NCBI GenBank assembly: GCA_964536375.1
Contig: CAZHXF010000005.1
Coordinates: 1 to 64,000 of the forward strand
Direction: 5' to 3'
Length of the DNA: 64,000 nucleotides
Source of the DNA: Desulfuromonas sp964536375
Lineage (GTDB): Bacteria; Desulfobacterota; Desulfuromonadia; Desulfuromonadales; Desulfuromonadaceae
Made by a program: the position numbers and the translations under genes. Positions 16,660-24,279 of the stretch are shown one piece after another. The notes under the pieces are model-generated. The model was not told the origin of the DNA. It searched no databases and saw only the letters and a program-made list of their open reading frames with translations. How positions within the stretch are numbered: the first letter of the stretch is position 1; every line of letters begins with the position of its first letter.

Positions 16660-18591
16660 ATGAAGTCAACTCAGTCAACAACATATCGTAGTCTTAATAA
16701 TGAACTGGGCAAGATTAATAATAGCCTGGAAACTTTGCGCAATCAGGCTGCTACTGGTAAAAAACTTCTCCGCCCATCGGATGATCCGGCGGCAATTCGA
16801 CCAGTGTTGTCAGCGCGCACTCAAATCCGTGCGACCGATCGCTTTATAAGTTCATTGTCTACCGCAGGTGACCGTTTAGCTAATCAGGATAGTTATCTTG
16901 ATCAGGCGGAAAATTTGCTTGTCAGCGCTAAGGAGACGGCAATAAGTGCTATCAATGGCGCTATGAGCGATGCAGATTTAACTACTCTCGCTGATCAAAT
17001 TGGCTACCTCAAAACGCAAATGCTCAGCGTCGCAAATGCCCAAGTTGGCGGGCAGTATATTTTTGCCGGATTTCAAGAAGACACTGCCCCCTTTGTTGAA
17101 GACGGCGATACTGTTATTTATCAAGGCGATTCAAATATTAAAAAACTTGAGTCATCTCCAGGCGAATATGTACAAACAAACCTCGATGGTGCCAAGCTAT
17201 TTCTGGGCATGAGTGATACTGATGGCGATGGGGTTCTAGAACAAACTGGCATGAATGTGTTCGAGCAATTAACGAATCTGGAACGCGCAATTCGTGGCAC
17301 AGATGTGCATATTTATAATGGTGATACAGCCTTGCCCTCTTCTGATATCGGTTACTTGGATGAAGTTGGTGGTAATTATACTCCTGTAGCGCTCGATGTA
17401 TCCGGTGAACAGCTGCTGGATTCTAGTGGAGAAGCAGTTTCTTTGACCTTCGATGGTGAGCCGATATCTTTATTTCCGCTGGTCGGGATTGATGGTCAGC
17501 CAGTGACTATCGAAGAATATTACGCTTCCCTTACTCCGCCGCCCGCTGTTGTTAATGATTATAATGCAATCCCGCTGAGTGCCTCAGCTCTAGAACAACC
17601 TATGTATGTCTATAACGATGGCAGCAGCCCTGTAGATTTTAATACCCATGGTGAACCGGTAATGCCTTATGATGGCACTGTCGTTACCGGATTAACCAGT
17701 GATACGTATGTAGCAACTCCTCCAGCTCAAGTGTCAGTTACTGGAGCTCCCATGGATGATCCTACGGTAGGTGGTGGAGATGTAACTATTAATGGCAATA
17801 ACGTGGCAGCTTCAACCAGTGCTATTGAGTTGGCGGAAAATATTGTGACAGCTTCAGGAGGTTCCGTGACTGCAACAGCTGCTGATAGTTCTACTGGCGC
17901 TGATTTAAATGCGTGGACTGATGTCACTGCGTTGGATGGTGCTTTTTCCTTGACCGTAGGTGGTGTCGATCTGTTTGTCTCTGATGGAGATGGTGTAAGC
18001 GCTGCAGATATAAATGACGCTATAGCCACCGCTACAGAGTCTACGCCACCAGGTGTGCTTTTTATTGCAGGAATAAGCGCAAGTGGTCTAGTCCCGGATG
18101 ATCTTGTGTTTACCAAGGCAGATGGCAGTAATATTGATATTCAACAAACTATTGGTTCTGGTGGCACTGAGAAGGGGTTTACTACTATTGCCGATGACGG
18201 TGCCATCGAAACCTATTATGGTGTAGTAACTATTTCTAGTTATTCTGATTTTACTTTGGGTGGTAGCAGTTCAACTTCGCTGTTGTCTGGAGGAGAACCA
18301 CTTCAGATGTCCGTGCCTCCAACTTTGAATGATTTGCTTGCTACCTTAGAAAAAACTGCCGATCAAACACGCAGCGCGCGCGGTCTAATGGGTAATAACG
18401 CTGAGAGAATAGACACCTCTAGGTCACACCTTGAAGGGGTATTAGTCGATTTAGCCCAAATATTATCTCGCTATGAAGATGTAGATATTATTGATGTTAT
18501 AACCGAAATAACTCAGACTGAAACTGCTCTGGAGGCAGCCTTAAGTGTTACCGGCAAGGTGTCCAGATTGTCGATAATGGACTACCTCTAA
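16660..18591 (+). CDS. flgL: Hook-associated protein 3, FlgL, with enlarged central domain
   Basis: FlgL is the second junction protein, next to the filament. The flagellin-type N-terminal helices (SLNNELGKINNSLETLRNQA, then GKKLLRPSDDPAAIRP) span about residues 1-140, and the C-terminal helices about residues 560-643. The protein has 643 residues, roughly twice a typical FlgL. The extra 300 or so residues sit in the surface-exposed middle and include flagellin-IN-like pieces such as GGDVTINGNNVAASTSAIEL and AFSLTVGGVDLFVSDGDGV, rich in Thr, Ser, Asp and Gly. The reading frame is clean throughout. Confidence 0.92.
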   Translation: MKSTQSTTYRSLNNELGKINNSLETLRNQAATGKKLLRPSDDPAAIRPVLSARTQIRATDRFISSLSTAGDRLANQDSYLDQAENLLVSAKETAISAINGAMSDADLTTLADQIGYLKTQMLSVANAQVGGQYIFAGFQEDTAPFVEDGDTVIYQGDSNIKKLESSPGEYVQTNLDGAKLFLGMSDTDGDGVLEQTGMNVFEQLTNLERAIRGTDVHIYNGDTALPSSDIGYLDEVGGNYTPVALDVSGEQLLDSSGEAVSLTFDGEPISLFPLVGIDGQPVTIEEYYASLTPPPAVVNDYNAIPLSASALEQPMYVYNDGSSPVDFNTHGEPVMPYDGTVVTGLTSDTYVATPPAQVSVTGAPMDDPTVGGGDVTINGNNVAASTSAIELAENIVTASGGSVTATAADSSTGADLNAWTDVTALDGAFSLTVGGVDLFVSDGDGVSAADINDAIATATESTPPGVLFIAGISASGLVPDDLVFTKADGSNIDIQQTIGSGGTEKGFTTIADDGAIETYYGVVTISSYSDFTLGGSSSTSLLSGGEPLQMSVPPTLNDLLATLEKTADQTRSARGLMGNNAERIDTSRSHLEGVLVDLAQILSRYEDVDIIDVITEITQTETALEAALSVTGKVSRLSIMDYL

Positions 18592-18648
18592 TGGTCCCTT
18601 GATTTAAGGAATCCTGCCCAGCACAGATGATCCCAGAAAGGCATACGC

Positions 18649-18891
18649 ATGCTGGTTTTAACCAGAAAAGTGGGTGAAGGTATAATTATCGGTGACGATA
18701 TTAAGCTGACCATCGTTGAAATAAAAGGTGGCGCTATCCGCATTGGCATAGACGCACCACGTAGCAAGAAAATTCATCGGCAAGAGGTATATGATCGCAT
18801 TCTCGAGCAGAACCGTGCTGCTACCAGTTGGTCGCTCGATGATCTTAGTGCTTTAAGCGATATATTGCCACAATCCAAGGGGGATAAATGA
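18649..18891 (+). CDS. csrA: Carbon storage regulator CsrA
   Basis: CsrA is an RNA-binding dimer that represses translation at GGA-containing sites, often on flagellin mRNA. The 80-residue protein opens MLVLTRKVGEGIIIGDDIKL and keeps the RNA-contact residues Leu4, Arg6 and Arg44. The C-terminal tail is long and helical, as in CsrA proteins that are bound by FliW. AGAAAGG is the ribosome site. The stop overlaps the start of fliW by 4 bases, giving a coupled antagonist pair at the end of the hook-associated operon. Confidence 0.97.
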   Translation: MLVLTRKVGEGIIIGDDIKLTIVEIKGGAIRIGIDAPRSKKIHRQEVYDRILEQNRAATSWSLDDLSALSDILPQSKGDK

Positions 18892-19334
18892 ATAAAATAG
18901 CCAGCCGTTTTGGTGAGATTGAATACGACCCTGCCTCTGTTCTGACCTTTCCTGAAGGTTTGATTGGTTTTGAGACCTTACGTGAATTCGTCGTTATGCC
19001 CAACGAAAAAGAGGGACCGCTATTCTGGATTCAGAGTGTCGAAGATCCTCAGGTTGCGTTGGTCTTAACCGATCCGACTAATTTTTTCCCTAATTATATA
19101 GTGGCTCCTGAGGAGGGGGAACGGGATAAAATTGGGATTGATGCCGATGGGCAGTGTTTTGCTTTGGTGGTAGTTAGTGTGTCACAGCAACGCGACATAA
19201 CACTAAATTTGGCGGCACCTATTCTGTTTGCTCCTGAGAGTAATAAAGCGATGCAGGTGATACTGGATAATAGCGAACACCAGATTCAAACACCATTGCC
19301 AGTGGTGAAAGATGTTGCAGCAGTAGCAGAATAA
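18888..19334 (+). CDS. fliW: Flagellar assembly factor FliW
   Basis: FliW binds either flagellin or CsrA; when flagellin is exported, freed FliW sequesters CsrA and relieves repression of flagellin translation. The 148-residue protein shows the family signature: SRFGEIEYDPASVLTFPEGL, IGFETLREFV and FWIQSVEDPQVALVLTDP. It is translationally coupled to csrA. A strong terminator follows 45 bases later. The flagellin gene itself is not in this window. Confidence 0.96.
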   Translation: MNKIASRFGEIEYDPASVLTFPEGLIGFETLREFVVMPNEKEGPLFWIQSVEDPQVALVLTDPTNFFPNYIVAPEEGERDKIGIDADGQCFALVVVSVSQQRDITLNLAAPILFAPESNKAMQVILDNSEHQIQTPLPVVKDVAAVAE

Positions 19335-19378
19335 ATTACAAATTATCCGTTAAATTGCAGGGTATGGGTTGATGTGCT

Positions 19379-19415
19379 GATAGGGCTGAAGATTTTTCTT
19401 CAGCCCTATCTTTTT
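19379..19415 (+). terminator. Rho-independent terminator ending the flagellar block
   Basis: A perfect 14-base inverted repeat (GATAGGGCTGAAGA and TCTTCAGCCCTATC) with a TTTT loop is followed directly by TTTTT. It lies 44 bases after fliW and before the unrelated J-domain gene. Confidence 0.93.
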
Positions 19416-19532
19416 GTGGATCTTTAGCGTAGCATTGCTCAGGTGATTTTTTGCGCCTTTTATGCTTTTTACGTCAATGTTGTGATTCGCTGGTTATTAA
19501 AGCAACCTTCTTGATTTATTTAGGATAGTTAT

Positions 19533-20300
19533 ATGCCAGTATTTGCTGAAACAGAACTACTTGATGCTTGCCGAGTCCTGTTTAGTGGTGATGTGCAGAT
19601 AAACAGGGACTTTCTGTACTATCTGCAGCCCAGTGGCATCAAATCAGCATATCGTAAAAAGGCGAAGGAAACCCATCCAGATTGCTTTGCTGGTGTTGAT
19701 CCAGACGAACATGAGCGCCTCAGTGAGTTGTTTCGCGATGTAAGCCAGGCGTATAAAATGTTGGATACATTTTCCAGCGATAACCAGAGAAAATTGTGGT
19801 CTCCAGCCGATTGGAGTACAAATTATTGTGCCAGTCGTGCTCGCAATAGCGGCTATGAGTATGGTGCTAGGGCTGGTTGTGCAGATGCTCGGCAGGAGCA
19901 TTCCCCACTAGAGTTACCTAAACGGCACTTGGAAGCTGGACTATACCTTTATTACCGTGGTGTTATCTCTTATGCTGAGATGATTGAGGCTCTAGTGTGG
20001 CAACGGCGTCAACGGCCAATTATTGGGAATATTGCCGAATCTTGGGGTTGGTTAAAGAGCGTCGATGTGCAGGCTGTCAATCGTTATCATGGTCGGCGTG
20101 GGCGTTTTGGTGCTCGCGCAGTAGCCTTAGGTTTTTTGACCCCATTTCAGGTGCAAGTGCTGTTACGCCACCAGCGACAGGCGCAAAAACTTTTTGGTCA
20201 ATTTTTTGTTGAACAGGGCAGACTGACCAGAGCAGAGGTGGAAGCTCATATTCGTGGTCAACGTCAGCACAATTCACACTACCGCAAAACAACTATCTAA
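19533..20300 (+). CDS. J-domain protein with C-terminal repeat region
   Basis: The 255-residue protein has a DnaJ-type domain at about residues 30-90, with the key HPD in the KETHPDCF segment, so it probably recruits a DnaK-type chaperone. The C-terminal half (about residues 130-250) holds degenerate repeats of the type G-x-I/L-x-Y-x-x-M-x-x-A-L-x-x-Q-R, for example GVISYAEMIEALVWQRRQ, FLTPFQVQVLLRHQRQ and GRLTRAEVEAHIRGQR, separated by aromatic and Gly residues. Similar units occur at the N-termini of type II/IV assembly ATPases. The client is unknown. It lies after the flagellar terminator and converges directly on aat. Confidence 0.75.
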   Translation: MPVFAETELLDACRVLFSGDVQINRDFLYYLQPSGIKSAYRKKAKETHPDCFAGVDPDEHERLSELFRDVSQAYKMLDTFSSDNQRKLWSPADWSTNYCASRARNSGYEYGARAGCADARQEHSPLELPKRHLEAGLYLYYRGVISYAEMIEALVWQRRQRPIIGNIAESWGWLKSVDVQAVNRYHGRRGRFGARAVALGFLTPFQVQVLLRHQRQAQKLFGQFFVEQGRLTRAEVEAHIRGQRQHNSHYRKTTI

Positions 20301-20981
20301 TCAGAAATTCCCCTTTAATATGTGATTACCGGATTTAACGGAGCATTGCTGCAGTTGTTGTAGAAACTGATCGCGGCTGATGTCGTAAGCTCCCAGTGAG
20401 TGCAGATGGTCGGTCGGTAGTTGGCAGTCTATTAATTTGTAATTAAGTTTACTAAGGTGTTGTGCCAAGGTAATAAATGTCGCCTTTGAGGCATCACGTT
20501 GGGTGTGGAACATCGATTCACCACAAAAACAGAGTCCCAGCGCTATCCCGTATAGCCCACCAACCAGTTCTTCTCCCTGCCAACATTCAACTGAATGTGC
20601 ATAACCAAGCTTATGTAGGCGGCAATAGGCCGCCATTATTTCTGGGCTCACCCACGTTTGCTCTAAACGTTGATTACTGTGTGCGCATTGTTTAATGCAT
20701 GCGCTAAAAGCGCAATCAAAGGTGACAGTAAAGTGATGGCGCTTAATTGTTTTAGCCATAGTTCGCGATATGTGTACCTCTTCAGGGCGCAGTACGCAGC
20801 GCGGATCTGGTGACCACCACAGCAGTGGATCTTCCGGATGGTTCCACGGAAATATGCCACAACTGTAGGCGAGCAACAGACGCTGAGGTGACAGATCGCC
20901 ACCAACGGCCAGCAGCCCATTTTTATCGGCGAGAACGGGTGCAGGGAAAAGAATTTGTTTATCAAGAGCGAAAATTGTCAT
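20301..20981 (-). CDS. aat: Leucyl/phenylalanyl-tRNA-protein transferase
   Basis: Aat adds Leu or Phe from aminoacyl-tRNA to proteins with N-terminal Lys or Arg, creating a degradation signal read by ClpS. The 226-residue product has the family motifs LLAYSCGIFPWNHPEDPLLW, WWSPDPRCVL, TWVSPEIMAAYCRLHKLGYA and HSVECWQGEELVGGLYG. It is the third gene of the leftward clpS-clpA-aat set, 7 bases after clpA. Its stop abuts the stop of the convergent J-domain gene with no gap. Confidence 0.97.
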   Translation of the reverse strand: MTIFALDKQILFPAPVLADKNGLLAVGGDLSPQRLLLAYSCGIFPWNHPEDPLLWWSPDPRCVLRPEEVHISRTMAKTIKRHHFTVTFDCAFSACIKQCAHSNQRLEQTWVSPEIMAAYCRLHKLGYAHSVECWQGEELVGGLYGIALGLCFCGESMFHTQRDASKATFITLAQHLSKLNYKLIDCQLPTDHLHSLGAYDISRDQFLQQLQQCSVKSGNHILKGNF

Positions 20982-20988
20982 ACGTAGG

Positions 20989-23250
20989 TTATTGGATGCT
21001 GGTATATTTAAAAGTCAAGCTGTCGTTGCGGCAGCCTACATGTGCGCTACCGCCCTTTTCCAGAGCGCCAAAAAGTATCTCGCGAGATAGCGGGGCACTT
21101 AGTTGTTCCTGAATAAGGCGATTCAATGGTCGGGCACCAAATTGAGCGTCGAAGCCGTGGCGGGCAAGATAGTCACATGCTGGCGTACTAAGCTTAAGGT
21201 TGACCTTGTTTTCTTGCAGTCGATTACGCAACTCGCGCAGGAATTTTTCGACAATATTTTTCATTACCGCAGGTGATAGCGGGGCAAAAACGATAGTTGC
21301 GTCCAGTCGGTTACGAAATTCCGGTGAGAATGTTTTTTCCAGTGCTTTGTCAGGGCTGGCTTGGTGTTGAGTGGTGCTGGCGTTAAAGCCGATAACCGTG
21401 CTACTCATCTCACGCGCGCCGGCATTGCTGGTCATTATTAAAATTACATTGCGGAAGTTAGCTGTCTTGCCGTTGTTGTCGGTTAAGCTGCCGTGATCCA
21501 TGATCTGTAACAGAATATTGAACAGATCGGGGTGAGCCTTTTCTATCTCGTCCAGCAATAACACAGTGTGTGGTTGTTTGGTGACGGCGTCGGTCAGTAA
21601 CCCGCCTTGGTCAAAACCGACATAGCCAGGAGGCGCTCCGATAAGGCGTGCAACCGAGTGTTTCTCCATATATTCACTCATGTCAAAGCGATTAAATGTC
21701 ACTCCGAGTTGCTGCGCCAGTTGGCGGGCAACTTCGGTTTTGCCAACTCCGGTTGGTCCGGCAAAAAGAAAAGAGCCTATGGGGTGTTCAGGGTGACCTA
21801 ACCCAGCTCTTGATCTGAGTATGGCTTGAGTGATCTGTTTTAGGGCGTCATCTTGGCCGAACACGTTTTTCTTTAATCGCTGTTCGAGGGTTTTGAGGGT
21901 TTTGCAATCATCGCGAGATACGGAACGCGGCGGAATCTGTGCCATTTCGGCAACAATGTTTTCTATGTCTTTAACTTGGACAGTTTTGCGCCGCCGACTC
22001 TGGGTGCGCAAGCGCGCGCCGATTTCATCAATCAGATCAATGGCTTTGTCAGGCAAATGGCGTTGAGTAAGGTAACGCTGAGATAATTCTGCCGCTGCTT
22101 GCAGTACTTCGTCGCTGTAGCTTATGCCGTGATATTTCTCGTAATGTTGCTTTAACCCTTTTAAAATGGTTACTGTTTCTTCTACGCTCGGCTCGCAAAT
22201 ATCAATTTTCTGAAAGCGGCGCGACAGCGCGCGATCTTTCTCAAACAGAGTCTTGTACTCCTCATAGGTTGTGGCACCAATGCAGCGTATGGCCCCACCA
22301 GCTAAAACAGGTTTGAGCAGATTGGAAACATCCATCGAACCGTTTCCTGTAGATCCTGCTCCAATAATAGTGTGAATTTCATCAATAAATAGAATCGGCT
22401 GCTCCTTCTTGCCCAGTTCATTTAGCACTGCCTTGAGACGTTCCTCAAAGTCGCCGCGAAACTTGGTTCCCGCCATTAACGCTCCCATGTCTAGGGCAAA
22501 CATTTCAGTTCCAGCAAGAGCTTTAGGGACTTGTTCTTCGGCCAGCATTGTTGCTAGCCCTTCGGCAATTGCCGTTTTGCCGGTGCCAGGTTCACCCACC
22601 AGGATGGGGTTGTTCTTGCGGCGTCGACAAAGCACCTGAATGGCGCGTTGTAGCTCGTTGCTGCGTCCGATCAATGGGTCGATCTGCCCTTGCCCCGCCT
22701 TCAAGCGCAAATTTATTGTAAAACTTTCCAGGGCATTTTTTTTGGCAGGCGCGTCTTTCTGTTCATCTGCTGCCGGTGCTGGCTGCTCGCTGCTTTTTGC
22801 CGCTGTGAACATGGTTGTGCCGTGAGATATGTAATTGAGTACATCAAGGCGAGTGATTCCATAACCCTCGAGCATTATTGTTGGCTGAGTGTTCTCCTCT
22901 GCTAAGATCGATACTAGAATGTCTCCAGCATTTACCGCATCTTTACCAGCAGCAGAACAATGGCTGACAGCAAGCTGCAAAATACGCTGTAGTGCTACTG
23001 TTTGTTCAGGGATTTCCTTGTCAATGTCTTCTGGATAGTTGATTGTATGAATATGGGTGTTAAAATACTCATCTAAATCGTTACGCAACTGACCAATGTT
23101 GCCACCACAATTGGTGATGATTTCCTTGGATTCATCGGCATATAACATGGCAAAGAGCAAGTGCTCGGTCATCAAATACTCGTGGTGGCGCCGCTGTGCT
23201 TCTTGTACGGCCAGCGAGAAAATTATTTGTACGTCTTTCGTGAAAGTCAC
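20989..23250 (-). CDS. clpA: ATP-dependent Clp protease ATP-binding subunit ClpA
   Basis: ClpA unfolds substrates and feeds them to the ClpP peptidase. The 753-residue protein has the N-terminal Clp repeat domain that docks ClpS (about residues 1-145), a first AAA module with GEPGTGKTAIAEGLA, a second with GPTGVGKTEVARQLA, and the ClpA-type EYMEKHSVARLIGAPPGYVG segment. It lacks the long coiled-coil middle domain of ClpB, which supports ClpA. No clpP is in the window. It follows clpS by 35 bases. Confidence 0.97.
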   Translation of the reverse strand: MTFTKDVQIIFSLAVQEAQRRHHEYLMTEHLLFAMLYADESKEIITNCGGNIGQLRNDLDEYFNTHIHTINYPEDIDKEIPEQTVALQRILQLAVSHCSAAGKDAVNAGDILVSILAEENTQPTIMLEGYGITRLDVLNYISHGTTMFTAAKSSEQPAPAADEQKDAPAKKNALESFTINLRLKAGQGQIDPLIGRSNELQRAIQVLCRRRKNNPILVGEPGTGKTAIAEGLATMLAEEQVPKALAGTEMFALDMGALMAGTKFRGDFEERLKAVLNELGKKEQPILFIDEIHTIIGAGSTGNGSMDVSNLLKPVLAGGAIRCIGATTYEEYKTLFEKDRALSRRFQKIDICEPSVEETVTILKGLKQHYEKYHGISYSDEVLQAAAELSQRYLTQRHLPDKAIDLIDEIGARLRTQSRRRKTVQVKDIENIVAEMAQIPPRSVSRDDCKTLKTLEQRLKKNVFGQDDALKQITQAILRSRAGLGHPEHPIGSFLFAGPTGVGKTEVARQLAQQLGVTFNRFDMSEYMEKHSVARLIGAPPGYVGFDQGGLLTDAVTKQPHTVLLLDEIEKAHPDLFNILLQIMDHGSLTDNNGKTANFRNVILIMTSNAGAREMSSTVIGFNASTTQHQASPDKALEKTFSPEFRNRLDATIVFAPLSPAVMKNIVEKFLRELRNRLQENKVNLKLSTPACDYLARHGFDAQFGARPLNRLIQEQLSAPLSREILFGALEKGGSAHVGCRNDSLTFKYTSIQ

Positions 23251-23285
23251 TTTTACGTGTCTCCTGATTTGTTTGTATGAACAGG

Positions 23286-23597
23286 CTATATTCTATCCAT
23301 GCTGCAGCGCAACGGGTGACCAGCTGTGCTGGCCAGGCGGTGTGCCTGGGCGATTTTTGTTTCGGCAATCTCGTAAGTATAACAACCACATATCGCCTTA
23401 CCTTTGTTGTGAATAGTTAACATTAGGTGGTTGGCTTCTGTGGGGTCTTTGTGAAAAATGCCTTGTAATAACTCAATGACAAATTCCATGGTTGTGTAAT
23501 CATCGTTGTGCATAATTACATTGTATTTCGGTGGCTGTGCAGTTTTCTTTTTTGTTGCGCTGATATTTTCTTGGTTGTTATTGGTTTGTGTAGCCAT
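23286..23597 (-). CDS. clpS: ClpA adaptor protein ClpS
   Basis: ClpS delivers proteins with N-terminal Leu, Phe, Trp or Tyr to ClpA. The 103-residue protein has a flexible N-terminal extension followed by the conserved core PKYNVIMHNDDYTTMEFVIE, where the Asn-Asp-Asp segment lines the N-degron pocket, and later EANHLMLTIHNKGKAICGCY. AAAGGA at suitable spacing precedes the ATG. It is the promoter-proximal gene of the N-degron operon. Confidence 0.97.
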   Translation of the reverse strand: MATQTNNNQENISATKKKTAQPPKYNVIMHNDDYTTMEFVIELLQGIFHKDPTEANHLMLTIHNKGKAICGCYTYEIAETKIAQAHRLASTAGHPLRCSMDRI

Positions 23598-23658
23598 TGT
23601 TGCGTAGATCCTTTAGTTTTAATTTGTTCGGGGTTTCGTCTAGAAAAATTATTGATTA

Positions 23659-23687
23659 ATATTACAGAATTATTCGTCGATAAGCAA
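23659..23687 (-). promoter_or_regulatory. Candidate housekeeping promoter for clpS-clpA-aat
   Basis: On the minus strand, TTGCTT, a 17-base spacer and TAATAT form a plausible vegetative promoter about 60 bases upstream of clpS in an AT-rich divergent region. The -35 match is weak. Confidence 0.35.
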
Positions 23688-23735
23688 TGTTGTGCGCAGT
23701 TTTTGCAAGAAATGAATATAAGTGGAAATAAACGG

Positions 23736-23764
23736 TTGAACAAAAAAAAATGATGACATAGACT
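23736..23764 (+). promoter_or_regulatory. Candidate housekeeping promoter for the ftsB-like gene
   Basis: TTGAAC, a 17-base spacer containing nine A residues, and TAGACT form a plausible vegetative promoter about 65 bases upstream of the ftsB-like gene. Each box matches the consensus at 4 of 6 positions. Confidence 0.35.
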
Positions 23765-23827
23765 ACCGAAACTACTGTTTTTTGTGTAAGCTTTTCTGTA
23801 GTATCCTAGCCGAAGTGTATAGTAAAT

Positions 23828-24139
23828 ATGACCTCCAGGCCCGTTTCTGAACAAAAAACAGCTCTTATGAAGTCACGTCCGCTATGGTTGGTCGTCGTGG
23901 TCATTGTTGGGTTGAGCTGTGCGTTGTTTGGCGAAAAGGGCGCGCTGCGTTTGAATCAAATACATCTTCAGCAGGAGCTGTTGTCGCTGCAGGCGCAGCA
24001 ACTGGGCTCGGCTAACAGCAAATTGCGCTCCGAAATAGATGCTTTGCAGCACGATGATAGTTATCTAGAGCAGGTGGCACGCAGTCGTTTAAGTCTGGTG
24101 CGTGATGGAGAATTGGTGTATCAGTTCTCACCTCGTTAA
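23828..24139 (+). CDS. ftsB: Septum formation initiator, FtsB/DivIC-like
   Basis: This 103-residue protein has a short cytoplasmic N-terminus, one membrane helix (PLWLVVVVIVGLSCALFGE) and a periplasmic coiled coil (LQQELLSLQAQQLGSANSKL) ending in the DDSYLEQVARSRLSLVRDGE segment characteristic of FtsB/DivIC. Such proteins bridge FtsL and FtsQ in the divisome. The ATG at 23828 lacks a clear ribosome site; an in-frame ATG at 23867 would remove 13 residues and leave the domain intact. Orthology to FtsB specifically is likely but not certain. Confidence 0.8.
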   Translation: MTSRPVSEQKTALMKSRPLWLVVVVIVGLSCALFGEKGALRLNQIHLQQELLSLQAQQLGSANSKLRSEIDALQHDDSYLEQVARSRLSLVRDGELVYQFSPR

Positions 24140-24193
24140 TATTGAAATAAATCTTGATTGATCTGATTAGAATTATTATATAGGTAATATTTC

Positions 24194-24218
24194 AAATGGG
24201 GGACATGGTCCCCTATTT
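24194..24218 (+). terminator. Hairpin between the ftsB-like gene and argS
   Basis: AAAT-G-GGGGAC pairs with GTCCCC-T-ATTT around an ATG loop, an 11-pair stem with one G-T pair. A pyrimidine-rich TCTCTTT follows. It may be a terminator or attenuator ahead of argS. Confidence 0.5.
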
Positions 24219-24279
24219 CTCTTTGGGTAAACCGCTGTGATGTTATTTACAGCTATTTCTTAAGAAGGTAAGCACGTTT

